Source: Bacteroidota bacterium
GTDB taxonomy: Bacteria > Bacteroidota > Bacteroidia > Bacteroidales > ML635J-15
DNA length: 64,000 nucleotides
NCBI GenBank assembly: GCA_029558535.1
Contig: JAKQEK010000253.1
Location: 62,001 to 126,000, forward strand
Reading direction: 5' to 3'
Part shown: in pieces, positions 1-9,062 of the stretch
How the letters are laid out: the number at the start of each line of letters is the position of its first letter
Numbering within the stretch: the first letter of the stretch is position 1
Made by a program: the position numbers and the translations under genes
Notes under the pieces: model-generated
The model's database searches: none
Seen by the model: the letters and a program-made list of their open reading frames with translations, nothing else
What the model was told of the DNA's origin: nothing

Positions 1-822
1 TATTTTAGAATAAATGCAATAAATACCGGACAGTTCGAAAGAACTTTGATAGTAGCTGATGAGGATTCTTATGTTAGTTATATGGAAGGCTGTACTGCTC
101 CTCAACGAGATGAAAATCAACTGCATGCAGCTATTGTAGAAATTATAGCTTATAAAAATGCTGAAGTAAAGTATTCTACTGTTCAAAATTGGTATCCGGG
201 TAATAAGGAAGGTAAAGGCGGTATATATAATTTTGTCACAAAACGTGCTTTGTGTAAGGGGGATAATTCAAAAGTATCTTGGGCGCAGGTTGAGACAGGA
301 TCGGCGATAACATGGAAATACCCTTCAACAATATTAAAAGGGAATAATTCAGTTTCTGAGTTTTATTCTGTTGCAGTAACAAATAACTTTCAGCAGGCGG
401 ATACCGGTTCTAAAATGATACATATAGGAAAAAATACTTCCAGTACAATTGTTTCAAAAGGAATTTCAGCAGGAAAGAGCAATAATTCATACAGAGGGCT
501 TGTGAAAGTGATGAAAAATGCTGAAAATGCAAGGAATTTTTCACAGTGTGATTCATTGCTGTTGGGTGACAAATGTGGTGCCCACACATTCCCATATATT
601 GAAGTAGATAACGAATCTGCAATTGTAGAACATGAGGCAACGACTTCAAAAATTAGCGAAGACCAGATTTTTTATTGTAATCAGCGTGGCATTTCTACAG
701 AAGATGCAATTAGCCTTATTGTTAACGGATATGCCAAAGAAGTAATTAACAAACTGCCGATGGAATTTGCTGTTGAGGCACAAAAGCTGTTACAGATAAG
801 TCTTGAAGGAAGCGTGGGATAA
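1..822 (+). CDS. sufB: Fe-S cluster assembly scaffold SufB (3' part)
   Basis: SufB is the scaffold subunit of the cytosolic SufBC2D complex that builds iron-sulfur clusters. The reading frame is open from the first base, so the 5' end lies outside the window and about 273 C-terminal residues are visible, a little over half of a usual SufB. The stretch is highly characteristic: TGQFERT, then [16 protein letters not shown], then [22 protein letters not shown] and MIHIGKNT. The stop codon overlaps the ATG of the next gene (TAATG), so the genes are probably translationally coupled. It heads a sufB-unknown-sufC-sufD operon. Confidence 0.97.
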   Translation, partial: YFRINAINTGQFERTLIVADEDSYVSYMEGCTAPQRDENQLHAAIVEIIAYKNAEVKYSTVQNWYPGNKEGKGGIYNFVTKRALCKGDNSKVSWAQVETGSAITWKYPSTILKGNNSVSEFYSVAVTNNFQQADTGSKMIHIGKNTSSTIVSKGISAGKSNNSYRGLVKVMKNAENARNFSQCDSLLLGDKCGAHTFPYIEVDNESAIVEHEATTSKISEDQIFYCNQRGISTEDAISLIVNGYAKEVINKLPMEFAVEAQKLLQISLEGSVG

Positions 823-1346
823 TGGCTGAAAAATATGACATATTACCTTATGTGAGTGAATTGGGCACCGGTCCAGATAAAATGCTTTCTCATCTTGAAA
901 AAGATCCAGCTCTGGTTGATGCTTATGTTGAATATTCGTTGTCTGATAAAGAATTTGCTTGGCGGGCTGCTTGGGTGATTCACCATTATTCTGATACGTA
1001 TCCTGAAAATATTAATAAATATGCAGATAAATATATTAAACTTCTACCAAATCTTAGGCGTGATGGCTATATCCGTGAAGTGTTGAGGATTTTATATAAT
1101 TTGAATCTTAATGAGCCCCAAATTTGCGAAGTTTATGATATTTGCAGTGAGTTTGTTCAGAATAACAAGGTGCAATCTTCGGTAAGAGCAATTGCTTTTC
1201 AGTTTATTATCAAAGTAGCTTCACAATATCCGGAATTACAGAAGGAAATTAAAATAATTTTTGAAAATATTAAAGATTACCTTTCGCCTGGGATTAGAAG
1301 TGGAATGGAAATGAGATTAGAAAATGATTTTAAAATTAAAAAATGA
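822..1346 (+). CDS. helical-repeat (HEAT-like) protein between sufB and sufC
   Basis: Unknown protein of 174 residues with no signal peptide or membrane segment. It is rich in short amphipathic helices spaced like HEAT/ARM repeats (around residues 30-60, 75-100, 115-135 and 140-160), with tryptophans in FAWRAAWVIHHYSD that recall DNA-glycosylase-like or HEAT adaptor folds. Its ATG overlaps the sufB stop and its own end overlaps the region just before sufC, so it is made with the Suf proteins. A role as an assembly or regulatory adaptor for SufBC is inference from position only. No catalytic motif is visible. Confidence 0.8.
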   Translation: MAEKYDILPYVSELGTGPDKMLSHLEKDPALVDAYVEYSLSDKEFAWRAAWVIHHYSDTYPENINKYADKYIKLLPNLRRDGYIREVLRILYNLNLNEPQICEVYDICSEFVQNNKVQSSVRAIAFQFIIKVASQYPELQKEIKIIFENIKDYLSPGIRSGMEMRLENDFKIKK

Positions 1347-1350
1347 TAAT

Positions 1351-2103
1351 ATGTTAGTTATTAAAAACCTGCATGCAGAAATAAATGGTAAAAAAATTCT
1401 TAAGGGTTTAAACCTTGAAGTAAAGCCGGGAGAAATTCATGCAATTATGGGTCCTAATGGTTCAGGAAAATCAACTTTATCAGCAGTTTTGGCAGGTAAG
1501 GAAGATTTTATTGTAACGGAAGGTGAAATTTTTTATCAAGGGAGAAACTTGTTCGATTTAAATGTCGAAGAAAGAGCAAAAGAAGGGATTTTTCTAAGTT
1601 TTCAATATCCGGTTGAAATTCCGGGAGTGAGTATGATTAATTTTATGAAAACTGCTGTTAATGAACAAAGAAAATACAGATCGTTGCCACCAATGAGCTC
1701 AGGAGAATTTCTCAAATATATGCGAGAAATGAAAGATTTGGTAGAACTTAAATCAGACCTTGCAAATCGTTCAGTTAATGAAGGTTTTTCGGGTGGCGAA
1801 AAGAAAAGAAACGAAATTTTTCAAATGGCTATGCTAAAACCTAAACTTGCAATACTTGACGAAACAGATTCAGGTTTAGATATTGATGCTTTAAGGATTG
1901 TAGCTAATGGTGTAAATAAAGTTAAAACAAAAGAAAATTCGGTTATTGTCATAACGCATTATCAAAGATTACTTGAATATATTGTTCCTGATTTCGTTCA
2001 CATTTTATATGATGGTAAAATTGTTAAATCTGCAGGAAAGGAATTAGCTTTTGAGCTTGAAGAAAAAGGTTATAACTGGATTAAGGATGAAATAGGCGAT
2101 TAA
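1351..2103 (+). CDS. sufC: Fe-S cluster assembly ATPase SufC
   Basis: ABC-type ATPase that powers the SufBC2D scaffold. Walker A GPNGSGKST lies at about residues 34-42, the ABC signature FSGGEKKRNE at 146-155 and Walker B LAILDETDSGLD at 166-177; the ETDSGLD ending is typical of SufC rather than of transporters. The start is taken at 1351 (MLVIKNLHAEING), matching the family N-terminus. An in-frame ATG at 1324 would add nine lysine-rich residues that overlap the upstream gene and is less likely. The length of 250 residues is normal. Confidence 0.97.
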   Translation: MLVIKNLHAEINGKKILKGLNLEVKPGEIHAIMGPNGSGKSTLSAVLAGKEDFIVTEGEIFYQGRNLFDLNVEERAKEGIFLSFQYPVEIPGVSMINFMKTAVNEQRKYRSLPPMSSGEFLKYMREMKDLVELKSDLANRSVNEGFSGGEKKRNEIFQMAMLKPKLAILDETDSGLDIDALRIVANGVNKVKTKENSVIVITHYQRLLEYIVPDFVHILYDGKIVKSAGKELAFELEEKGYNWIKDEIGD

Positions 2104-2113
2104 AAAACTTTTT

Positions 2114-3475
2114 ATGGATATAAAAAAAACATTTGAAAAATATATTGATATTTTCGAAAAAAACTTTTCCAATGTCAAACAGCATGAGTCAAGTTCCCTT
2201 TATAAAATTAGAACTGAGGCTTACGAAAAGTTTAAAAAACATGGAATGCCAGACCATAATGACGAAAATTATAAATATGCAGGAATAAGTGAAATTTGTT
2301 CTCAGGATTATGAATTTTCTCTCGATTCGAGAGGTGCAATTGTTGATTTAAACGAGTATTTCCAATGCGAAATTAAAGATTTGGATACTCATATTGCACT
2401 ATTGTCAAATGGAGAATATTACAGCAATAACAAACCAATCGAAAACATTGGCGAAGGAGTTATTATTTGTGGCCTCAATATGGCAATTAATAAATATCCC
2501 GAAATTATTAAAGAATATTACAATCAAAATGCAAGAGAGTACGATGATAGCTTTTCGGAGTTGAATACAATGTTTGCAAAAGATGGTTTATTTATTTATG
2601 TTCCTGAAAATACTAAAATTGATAAGACTATTCAACTAGTTAATTTAATACACGGCTTTGGTAATAAAAACATTTTTAAACGTAATTTAATAATTGTTAG
2701 GAAAAATTCAGAACTTTCCTTAGTAATTTGCGACCATACTTTAAATAATAGTAATAATTTCGTAATAGATGTCACAGAATCTGTTGTATTGGAGAATGCA
2801 AAATTCTGTTATCATAATCTTCAGAAAGAACCAAATAAAACCGGAGTAATAAACTCTCATTTTGTTAAACTAAATAAATATTCAAAATTTGATTCTTATA
2901 TCTTGTCTTTTCATGGAGGAATTATACGAAATAATCTTTTTGTGAAAATGATTGGAGAATTTGCAGAATCAAATTTGTTTGGATTAAATCTTACAGATCG
3001 AGAACAACGTATTGATAATTACACTTTGATAGAACATGATGTGCCAAATTGTTCAAGTAATGAGCTTTATAAGGGCATACTAGACGAACAGGCAAAAGGT
3101 TCTTTTATGGGTAGAATAATTGTAAAACCAAATGCTCAAAAAACTCTTGCTTATCAAACAAATAGGAATATTTGTTTAACTCCGGAAGCCAAAATGAGGA
3201 CTAAACCTCAACTGGAAATTTATGCAGATGATGTTAAATGTAGTCACGGAGCAACGGTTGGACAATTGGACGAAACGGCTTTGTTTTATCTTAAACAAAG
3301 AGGAATAAATGAGAAAGAAGCTAAACTTATGTTAATGTTTGCTTTTGCAAATGATATTTTATTGAAAATTAATATCGTGCCTTTGCGTGAACGTATTGCC
3401 GAACTTATCGACTCAAGGTTAAGAGGAGAGTTTTCGGCATGCGAGCATTGTTTGATGAATTGCAATTCACGTTGA
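2114..3475 (+). CDS. sufD: Fe-S cluster assembly protein SufD
   Basis: Partner of SufB in the SufBC2D scaffold; 453 residues, close to family length. The C-terminal half has the SufB/SufD beta-helix signature, including NRNICLTPEAKMRTKPQLEI and KCSHGATVGQLDETALFYL, where the His of SHGAT is the conserved residue used in cluster formation. It starts ten bases after sufC. Bacteroidota clusters often continue with sufS and sufE; here neither follows, and the next gene is a FeoAB-like permease with its own promoter. The protein ends in a cysteine-containing tail (CEHCLMNC). Confidence 0.95.
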   Translation: MDIKKTFEKYIDIFEKNFSNVKQHESSSLYKIRTEAYEKFKKHGMPDHNDENYKYAGISEICSQDYEFSLDSRGAIVDLNEYFQCEIKDLDTHIALLSNGEYYSNNKPIENIGEGVIICGLNMAINKYPEIIKEYYNQNAREYDDSFSELNTMFAKDGLFIYVPENTKIDKTIQLVNLIHGFGNKNIFKRNLIIVRKNSELSLVICDHTLNNSNNFVIDVTESVVLENAKFCYHNLQKEPNKTGVINSHFVKLNKYSKFDSYILSFHGGIIRNNLFVKMIGEFAESNLFGLNLTDREQRIDNYTLIEHDVPNCSSNELYKGILDEQAKGSFMGRIIVKPNAQKTLAYQTNRNICLTPEAKMRTKPQLEIYADDVKCSHGATVGQLDETALFYLKQRGINEKEAKLMLMFAFANDILLKINIVPLRERIAELIDSRLRGEFSACEHCLMNCNSR

Positions 3476-3494
3476 TAAAAAATAGAAAAAAATA

Positions 3495-3524
3495 TTGTTT
3501 TTATTTAGATTAAATATAAATTTG
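3495..3524 (+). promoter_or_regulatory. Bacteroidota-type promoter for feoAB
   Basis: TTG at 3495-3497, exactly 19 bases, then TAAATTTG at 3517-3524, which fits the TTG/TAnnTTTG consensus. The ATG of the FeoAB-like gene is 23 bases further on. It suggests that this gene can be transcribed independently of suf. Confidence 0.6.
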
Positions 3525-3547
3525 TAAGTTTTTAATCTTTAGTTATT

Positions 3548-5893
3548 ATGGTAGCAATGCAGGAAATACTACTTAATAAAAAATATGTTATTTCAAAACT
3601 TACGGGTAGGTGGGGAATTCGCAGACGTATAAATGATTTGGGTATAAAACCAGAAAGAAAAATAATTTTTTTAAGAAAAAGCAAATCGAATTCATACACA
3701 TTCAAATTTGATGATTGTAAAAAGAAGAGAAAAATTCCGGAGTCATATTTGAAGTTTATTAAATTAATTGATTATGAAAATCCTGACATTATTAATCTTG
3801 TAAAAGAAGATTTATCTGAAATTAGTGTAGATATTTTTCGTAGTGACATTACTCCTTGTATAAACTTATTTGAAGGTCAGGATAAGTATTCATTTGCTGG
3901 ATTTAATTTCAATGTCACTCATTTGCCTACAGTATCTACAATATATGGAGATGATTATCAAAATAAGAAACTCAGGAATAAAATATTAACTAATTTTCCT
4001 GATATTTTTCTGGGTATTGTTGATTTTGAAAATCTTGAATCAGATTTGTTTTTAGTTACGCAGTTTATGGATATGGATGCAAAAATAGTAATTGCATTAC
4101 GTAACTATGATTCTGAACAAGTCGATAAAAAAGTTGACTTTGATTTACTGAGTAAATTAATAGGAATACCTATTATCATATACCCTGATTGTGAAGGAGA
4201 TTGTAATCAAATTGCTCGTGAAAAGGTTTTAAAAACTATTATAAAAACTCATCAGAATGTTGAACCGTATGTAAGACATGTACATGTTAATTATGGTAGA
4301 GAAGTAGAAAGTTCAATACAAAAACTGATACGTCATTTGAAGCGTCTGCCAAATGAAGATTTTACCATCGCTCCAAGATATTTGGCAATCAATTTATTAG
4401 AAAAAGATTCACTTATATTAAAATTGCATCCACCTTGTGCAGAATGTAAGAGAAAGAAATGCAAAGCGAAAAAAGAAATAGCAAAGCTGGAAAATTTGTA
4501 TAATGAGCATATATTCACTATTGTAAAGAATGCCCGAAAAGCCTATGTTAATGGAGCTGTGTCTGAGATAACGGGTGAAGCAAAAGTAGAATCAGCTTCA
4601 GAAAAACTCGATAAAATTCTTACACACAAAATTTGGGGAATACCTATTTTTATTGCTTTTATGGCTCTTACTTTTTATGCAACTTTTGAGCTTGGAAAAT
4701 ATCCGATGGATTGGCTGGAAAGAGGTGTTTCATGGCTAACAACATATTTAGATGGTATTTTGAAGCCCGGTTTTGTAAAAGATCTTCTGCTTGACGGTGC
4801 AATTGATGGAGTAGGAGGAGTATTAGTGTTCTTGCCAAATATTTTTATTTTGTTTTTCTTTATTGGTTTTCTGGAAAATACAGGATATATGTCTCGGGCA
4901 GCTTTTCTAATGGATAAATATATGCACAAAATCGGATTACACGGAAAATCGTTTATTCCGATGATAATGGGTTTTGGATGTACTGTACCGGCAGTAATGA
5001 GTACCCGTATTCTTGAAAACAGACGCGACAAAATCCTTACTATGATGATTGTTCCTTTTATGTCATGTTCAGCTAGATTGCCTGTATATATTTTAATGAT
5101 TTCTGCTTTTTTTCCGGAAAATCCTGTTTTAATGCTTTTTGGAATTTATTCCTTCGGTATTTTACTCGCTTTGATATTGTCAAAATTTTTTAGCAAAACA
5201 ATCTTGAAACCTCGTGAAATTCCATATATTATGGAGCTTATGCCATATCGTAAACCTACAGCAAAATTATTACTAAATTATACCTGGGACAGAGGAAAAG
5301 AATATTTGAAAAAAATCGGTGGTGTGATTTTAATCGGTTCGGTAATTATATGGCTTTTAGGGTATTTCCCCAAAAATGTTGAATATTCAAAAGATTATGA
5401 TTCTCTTATTGCAACAGCCAAAACCGAAGCCGAAATCAATAGCTTTGAATTGCAAAAATCAAGTGAACATCATCAGAAATCATATATAGGTCAGATAGGT
5501 CACTTTATAGAACCTGTAATGAAACCATTAGGATTTGATTGGAAAATGAGTGTAAGTATTCTTGCTGGTATTGCCGGAAAAGAAATAACAGTGAGTACAA
5601 TGGGCGTTCTTTATCAAGCTGATGATAATGGAAATGGAGGTGCATTAAAAGATAAATTAAGGGCAGAAACTTATACTACGGGACCTAATGCAGGTGAAAA
5701 GGTTTTCGATAAACTTGTCGCTCTTTCATTCATTATGTTTATTTTGATTTATTTTCCTTGTATTGCAGTTATTTCGGCAATTTGGAAAGAATCCTCCCGC
5801 ATTAAATGGGCAATTTTTTCGGCATTTTATACCACAGCATTGGCTTGGGTGGTTTCATTTGCAATTTTTCAAATAGGAAGACTGATTATTTAA
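3548..5893 (+). CDS. feoB: FeoA-FeoB fusion ferrous iron permease with degenerate GTPase domain
   Basis: The protein of 781 residues has an FeoA-like SH3 domain (about 5-75), a FeoB G-domain-like region (about 92-235) and the membrane permease. The permease is well preserved: LENTGYMSRAAFLMD, gate motif GFGCTVPA at 475-482 (usually GFGCNVPA) and PFMSCSARLPVY at 503-514. The GTPase motifs are not. The expected P-loop GNPNxGKTTLF aligns with RSDITPCINLF (98-108), which lacks the glycines and the lysine; DLPG is replaced by HLPT (125-128) and NxxD by NYD. A cysteine cluster CX2CX4C (297, 300, 305) lies in the linker. The frame is intact, so this is not a simple pseudogene. It may be a GTP-independent or differently gated Fe(II)/metal channel; this is inference. 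A canonical feoAB may exist elsewhere. Confidence 0.88.
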   Translation: MVAMQEILLNKKYVISKLTGRWGIRRRINDLGIKPERKIIFLRKSKSNSYTFKFDDCKKKRKIPESYLKFIKLIDYENPDIINLVKEDLSEISVDIFRSDITPCINLFEGQDKYSFAGFNFNVTHLPTVSTIYGDDYQNKKLRNKILTNFPDIFLGIVDFENLESDLFLVTQFMDMDAKIVIALRNYDSEQVDKKVDFDLLSKLIGIPIIIYPDCEGDCNQIAREKVLKTIIKTHQNVEPYVRHVHVNYGREVESSIQKLIRHLKRLPNEDFTIAPRYLAINLLEKDSLILKLHPPCAECKRKKCKAKKEIAKLENLYNEHIFTIVKNARKAYVNGAVSEITGEAKVESASEKLDKILTHKIWGIPIFIAFMALTFYATFELGKYPMDWLERGVSWLTTYLDGILKPGFVKDLLLDGAIDGVGGVLVFLPNIFILFFFIGFLENTGYMSRAAFLMDKYMHKIGLHGKSFIPMIMGFGCTVPAVMSTRILENRRDKILTMMIVPFMSCSARLPVYILMISAFFPENPVLMLFGIYSFGILLALILSKFFSKTILKPREIPYIMELMPYRKPTAKLLLNYTWDRGKEYLKKIGGVILIGSVIIWLLGYFPKNVEYSKDYDSLIATAKTEAEINSFELQKSSEHHQKSYIGQIGHFIEPVMKPLGFDWKMSVSILAGIAGKEITVSTMGVLYQADDNGNGGALKDKLRAETYTTGPNAGEKVFDKLVALSFIMFILIYFPCIAVISAIWKESSRIKWAIFSAFYTTALAWVVSFAIFQIGRLII

Positions 5894-5902
5894 TTAATTT
5901 GT

Positions 5903-7336
5903 ATGAGAAATATAATAGCTTACCTTACAGTTGCATTTTTTACTTTATTAGCAAATTTGTCTGTTTCGCAGGATATTAACAATAAATATCTGTCAGGAAC
6001 GATTAATGCTGACCCTGATTTTATTGATATAATAATCATAATTGAAGCAGAAAACGATGTTTTTTCAGCCGGACTTTATATTCCGGATCAATTTGCTTAT
6101 AATTTAAGATCTTCAAAAGTTGATTTTAAATCAGATTCAATCACAATTAAATTTCCTCGCTTAGCTGATTATGAAGGTGCTTGGTCTGATAGTCTCAATG
6201 GTTACAAGGGATATTGGAAACAGGGAAATCAAAGTTTTCCGACAGATTTAAAACAAATTTCAAAATCTGAGGTTGACTTCATCAATAGACCTCAAACCCC
6301 GCATGCTCCTTTTGATTATATTTCAAAAGAAATTGTTGTCGAAAATGTTAAAGGGAACAGTATTTTAGCAGGAACATTAACTCTGCCTGATACAATTGGT
6401 AATTATCCGCTGGTAATAATGGTTACAGGTTCAGGAGCGCAGAATCGTGATGAGGAAATTGCCGGACATAAACCATTTTTAGTTATTGCCGATTATTTTG
6501 CTAAAAATGGAATTGCTGTATTCAGATATGATGACAGAGGATTTGCACAATCAAAAGGAAATATTGCTACCTCAACCACAGCAGATTTTGTAACTGATGC
6601 TATTGCAGTTGTAAGGTATTTTAATAACTATCCAAATATTTGTTCTGACAAAATTGGAGTAATTGGGCATAGCGAAGGTGGAATAATTGCTATGATGCTT
6701 GCCGCAAAATATCCGAAAGAAATTAATTTTATAATCAGTATGGCAGGTCCCGGAGTTCCCATGAAGCAGTTATTGGTTAGACAAATGAAAGATATCAGCT
6801 TAGCTCAGGGCATAGATGCCGAAACTGTGGAAATTTTAAGTCAAATGCAAGCCAAAGTAATGGACATCCCCGAAAAAGCTAAAAATCAGGCTCATTTGAG
6901 AGCTTTGTTTACTGAGCTATACGAGGAATACGCACAAAAATTTAGTGAAGAAAAACGGAAAGAATACAAGCTGAATGCTAATGGAATAAATACGGCAGTT
7001 ATGCAATTCTCAAACCCCTGGATGAAGTTTTTTTTAACAATAGAGCCAGAAAAATATATAAAAAAAATCAAATGTCCGGTTCTGGCTATTAATGGAAGTA
7101 AAGACATGCAGGTTCATGCCGATTCAAATCTAGAAGCTATTGAAAAGTACCTGAGTAGTGGAAAATGCAGATATTATGAAATCAAAAAATTAGAAGGCTT
7201 AAATCATTTGTTTCAGAAAGCCGAAACTGGTTCTGTTGATGAATATTTTAGAATTCAGCAAACTATTTCCGAAGATGTCCTGGTCTTGATGAAGGATTTT
7301 ATCTTAAATCATCCGCCTAAAAGAGCCTTTTATTAA
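5903..7336 (+). CDS. exported alpha/beta hydrolase (serine esterase/peptidase family)
   Basis: 477 residues with an N-terminal signal peptide ending near ANLSVSQ. An N-terminal beta-rich region of about 130 residues precedes a complete alpha/beta hydrolase domain. Visible are GSGAQNRDEE (oxyanion-hole region), YDDRGFAQSKG, the nucleophile elbow GHSEGG, the acid in NGSKDMQV and the histidine in GLNHLFQ. The layout matches a common Bacteroidota family of periplasmic hydrolases annotated as alpha/beta hydrolase or dienelactone-hydrolase-like; the substrate is not predictable. It starts nine bases after feoB and probably shares its transcript. Confidence 0.88.
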   Translation: MRNIIAYLTVAFFTLLANLSVSQDINNKYLSGTINADPDFIDIIIIIEAENDVFSAGLYIPDQFAYNLRSSKVDFKSDSITIKFPRLADYEGAWSDSLNGYKGYWKQGNQSFPTDLKQISKSEVDFINRPQTPHAPFDYISKEIVVENVKGNSILAGTLTLPDTIGNYPLVIMVTGSGAQNRDEEIAGHKPFLVIADYFAKNGIAVFRYDDRGFAQSKGNIATSTTADFVTDAIAVVRYFNNYPNICSDKIGVIGHSEGGIIAMMLAAKYPKEINFIISMAGPGVPMKQLLVRQMKDISLAQGIDAETVEILSQMQAKVMDIPEKAKNQAHLRALFTELYEEYAQKFSEEKRKEYKLNANGINTAVMQFSNPWMKFFLTIEPEKYIKKIKCPVLAINGSKDMQVHADSNLEAIEKYLSSGKCRYYEIKKLEGLNHLFQKAETGSVDEYFRIQQTISEDVLVLMKDFILNHPPKRAFY

Positions 7337-7621
7337 ATAGTACAACGAAGAAATTAAACCCAGCAATTACTTTTTCACTACAGAGAAACAGAGATCACAG
7401 AGTTTTTTGATTTTTAAAAATTTATTCGTTATCCGTTACTTAACCGTTAATAAACGGCTACGATATATAAATACCTGATTAATAACATTATTAGGGGTAT
7501 CGGGAGGATACAAACAAGTTATGACAAAAGCGAATATTAGAGGGCAGCTAAATAATTACAAAAATTTTTAGTTATTGAATACTAAAATATTATTTTCCTC
7601 GTTATAGATACAAATAATTAA
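7337..7621. other. intergenic stretch with degenerate sequence
   Basis: No substantial gene is seen. The stretch contains the low-complexity motif CAGAGAAACAGAGATCACAG near 7380-7400 and a 16-codon open frame from 7521 (MTKANIRGQLNNYKNF) that resembles the start of small helical Bacteroidota proteins. It may be a decayed short gene, but this is weak. Confidence 0.35.
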
Positions 7622-7798
7622 ATGCCTATGACAGACAACTACACTTATTTTTACATTTTAAATTCAATATTGCCTGAAAAAACCGAAGAGTTTATCGTTG
7701 ATTTTAAAGCTCTTGAGGAATTTGACAGACTTTTGAATGAGTTACCGGAATTTTTTCCAGAAGATTCAGTAGTAGAAAAAATTTATAAGTTATTATAA
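7622..7798 (+). CDS. small acidic protein, unknown
   Basis: A complete 58-codon frame, ATG at 7622 or 7628, ending in TAA at 7798 just before a strong hairpin terminator. The product is acidic (EKTEEF, FKALEEFD, LPEFFPEDS) and probably helical. It could be the surviving partner of a small toxin-antitoxin-like pair with the remnant at 7521, or a stand-alone small protein. No family was recognised. Confidence 0.4.
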   Translation: MPMTDNYTYFYILNSILPEKTEEFIVDFKALEEFDRLLNELPEFFPEDSVVEKIYKLL

Positions 7799-7824
7799 TT
7801 GTGTTTATAATGCTTATGTGTCAG

Positions 7825-7854
7825 AAAGAGATTGTCAAAAAGACAGTCTCTTTT
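7825..7854. terminator. bidirectional hairpin terminator
   Basis: The stem AAAGAGATTGTC pairs with GACAGTCTCTTT around a five-A loop (7837-7841), with one G-T pair, followed by T on one side and A on the other. It lies between the small plus-strand gene and the convergent channel gene and can serve both. Confidence 0.75.
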
Positions 7855-7856
7855 GT

Positions 7857-8930
7857 TTATATCTCATGACGTCCTTCATTTACGTTAAACACTTTGGAAA
7901 GCATTTTTTTTGATTTGCCGTCCGCAAGTACGATTAAATAATCCCCTGAAATGATTTTTAAGTCAGACTCAGGATTTTTATAAATTTTAAATTCATTATT
8001 CATTTTTCTACTAATACCCATTAAAACAGAATTGAAGTCTTTTTTCAGACTTATAAAAGCGTCAATGTAGTTTTTATTAATCAGATTATTATCATCGTTT
8101 ACTTTATACTCAACTAAATCATGGTCATCTTCAGCAATAGCCGTTGACATTATATTTTCCGTAAAGTATGCAACATCAGGTTCGAAATTATAACTTGCAA
8201 CAAGTTTTGAGGTTACTTCGTTTTTTGATATTGAAAAAGTAACACCTGCTGATTGGAATGTTTCTTTAAGATCCGAATTGTTTAAAGATACAATATAATT
8301 TAAGTTAGGATATATCCTTTTTATATTCAGCAACTTAACTAGGGTTTCTGAATCATTTTCAAAGTTTATAAAAACACTAGAAGATTTCTTAATATTTAAT
8401 AAATCATAATTGTCAAAATTCAAATAATCAGAAAATAAAACAAACACTTCTTTTTCACCAAACTTGTTGTATATTAAATCAATATCATTTTTGTTATCAG
8501 TAATTATAGCTACTTGTTTCTTACTCTCAACTATCCATTTAGTAACATTAAAAGAGAAACTATCCCAACCAATAATTACACAATGGTTTTGCATATTAGT
8601 CCCCAAATAACCAAGTCTTTTATTTTCCATAATTTGTCGTATTTTATTTGTAAACTGACTTATAAATAAACCCATTAAAGCTATTGTACACAATACAAGT
8701 ATGCTACCTAGTATTCTTCCAGTTACAGTTATTGGTACAACATCTCCATATCCTACTGTAGCAATAGTAACAATCCCATACCATAATGCATTTGCAAATG
8801 AATTTATTCCACTCGTCGGATCTGTTGATTCAGCACGATATATAAGATATTGAAATCCTATAAAAACAGAAATAATTATAAAACCCCAGACAAGCCATGA
8901 TTTGAATAACTTGAATCTTATATTTTTCAT
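7857..8930 (-). CDS. potassium channel with RCK/TrkA-N-like cytosolic domain
   Basis: 357 residues. Two membrane helices (about 12-30 and 72-92) flank a pore helix and the selectivity filter TVGYGD at 58-63, diagnostic of a K+ channel. The rest is a Rossmann-like RCK region followed by an RCK_C-like domain. The first RCK strand reads VIIGWDSFS, lacking the usual GxGxxG pattern, so classical NAD(H) binding is doubtful and another ligand is possible. It is a single-gene unit with a -7-like box at 8947-8954. Confidence 0.9.
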   Translation of the reverse strand: MKNIRFKLFKSWLVWGFIIISVFIGFQYLIYRAESTDPTSGINSFANALWYGIVTIATVGYGDVVPITVTGRILGSILVLCTIALMGLFISQFTNKIRQIMENKRLGYLGTNMQNHCVIIGWDSFSFNVTKWIVESKKQVAIITDNKNDIDLIYNKFGEKEVFVLFSDYLNFDNYDLLNIKKSSSVFINFENDSETLVKLLNIKRIYPNLNYIVSLNNSDLKETFQSAGVTFSISKNEVTSKLVASYNFEPDVAYFTENIMSTAIAEDDHDLVEYKVNDDNNLINKNYIDAFISLKKDFNSVLMGISRKMNNEFKIYKNPESDLKIISGDYLIVLADGKSKKMLSKVFNVNEGRHEI

Positions 8931-8946
8931 TTCAGGTTGTTTTGTG

Positions 8947-8954
8947 CAAATTTA
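8947..8954 (-). promoter_or_regulatory. -7 box for the channel gene
   Basis: On the minus strand this reads TAAATTTG, matching TAnnTTTG, 16 bases upstream of the channel ATG. No TTG at the ideal distance was seen. Confidence 0.4.
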
Positions 8955-9019
8955 AATATTTAATGATTAATTAAAAATGTTTTTATAAAAATTATGCCGA
9001 CTTAGAAATATTATTGGTT

Positions 9020-9027
9020 TATATTTG
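9020..9027 (+). promoter_or_regulatory. -7 box for the methyltransferase gene
   Basis: TATATTTG, matching TAnnTTTG, 35 bases upstream of the ATG at 9063. The -33 element is not clear. Confidence 0.45.
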
Positions 9028-9062
9028 CGTCGTTTTTAAGTATAAATTTAGTTTTTAAGATT

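Noticed and set aside
3548-5893. FeoAB-like gene as a pseudogene or sequencing artefact
   Set aside because: The frame is uninterrupted over 781 codons, the permease half is highly conserved, and the lost motifs are substituted rather than frameshifted.
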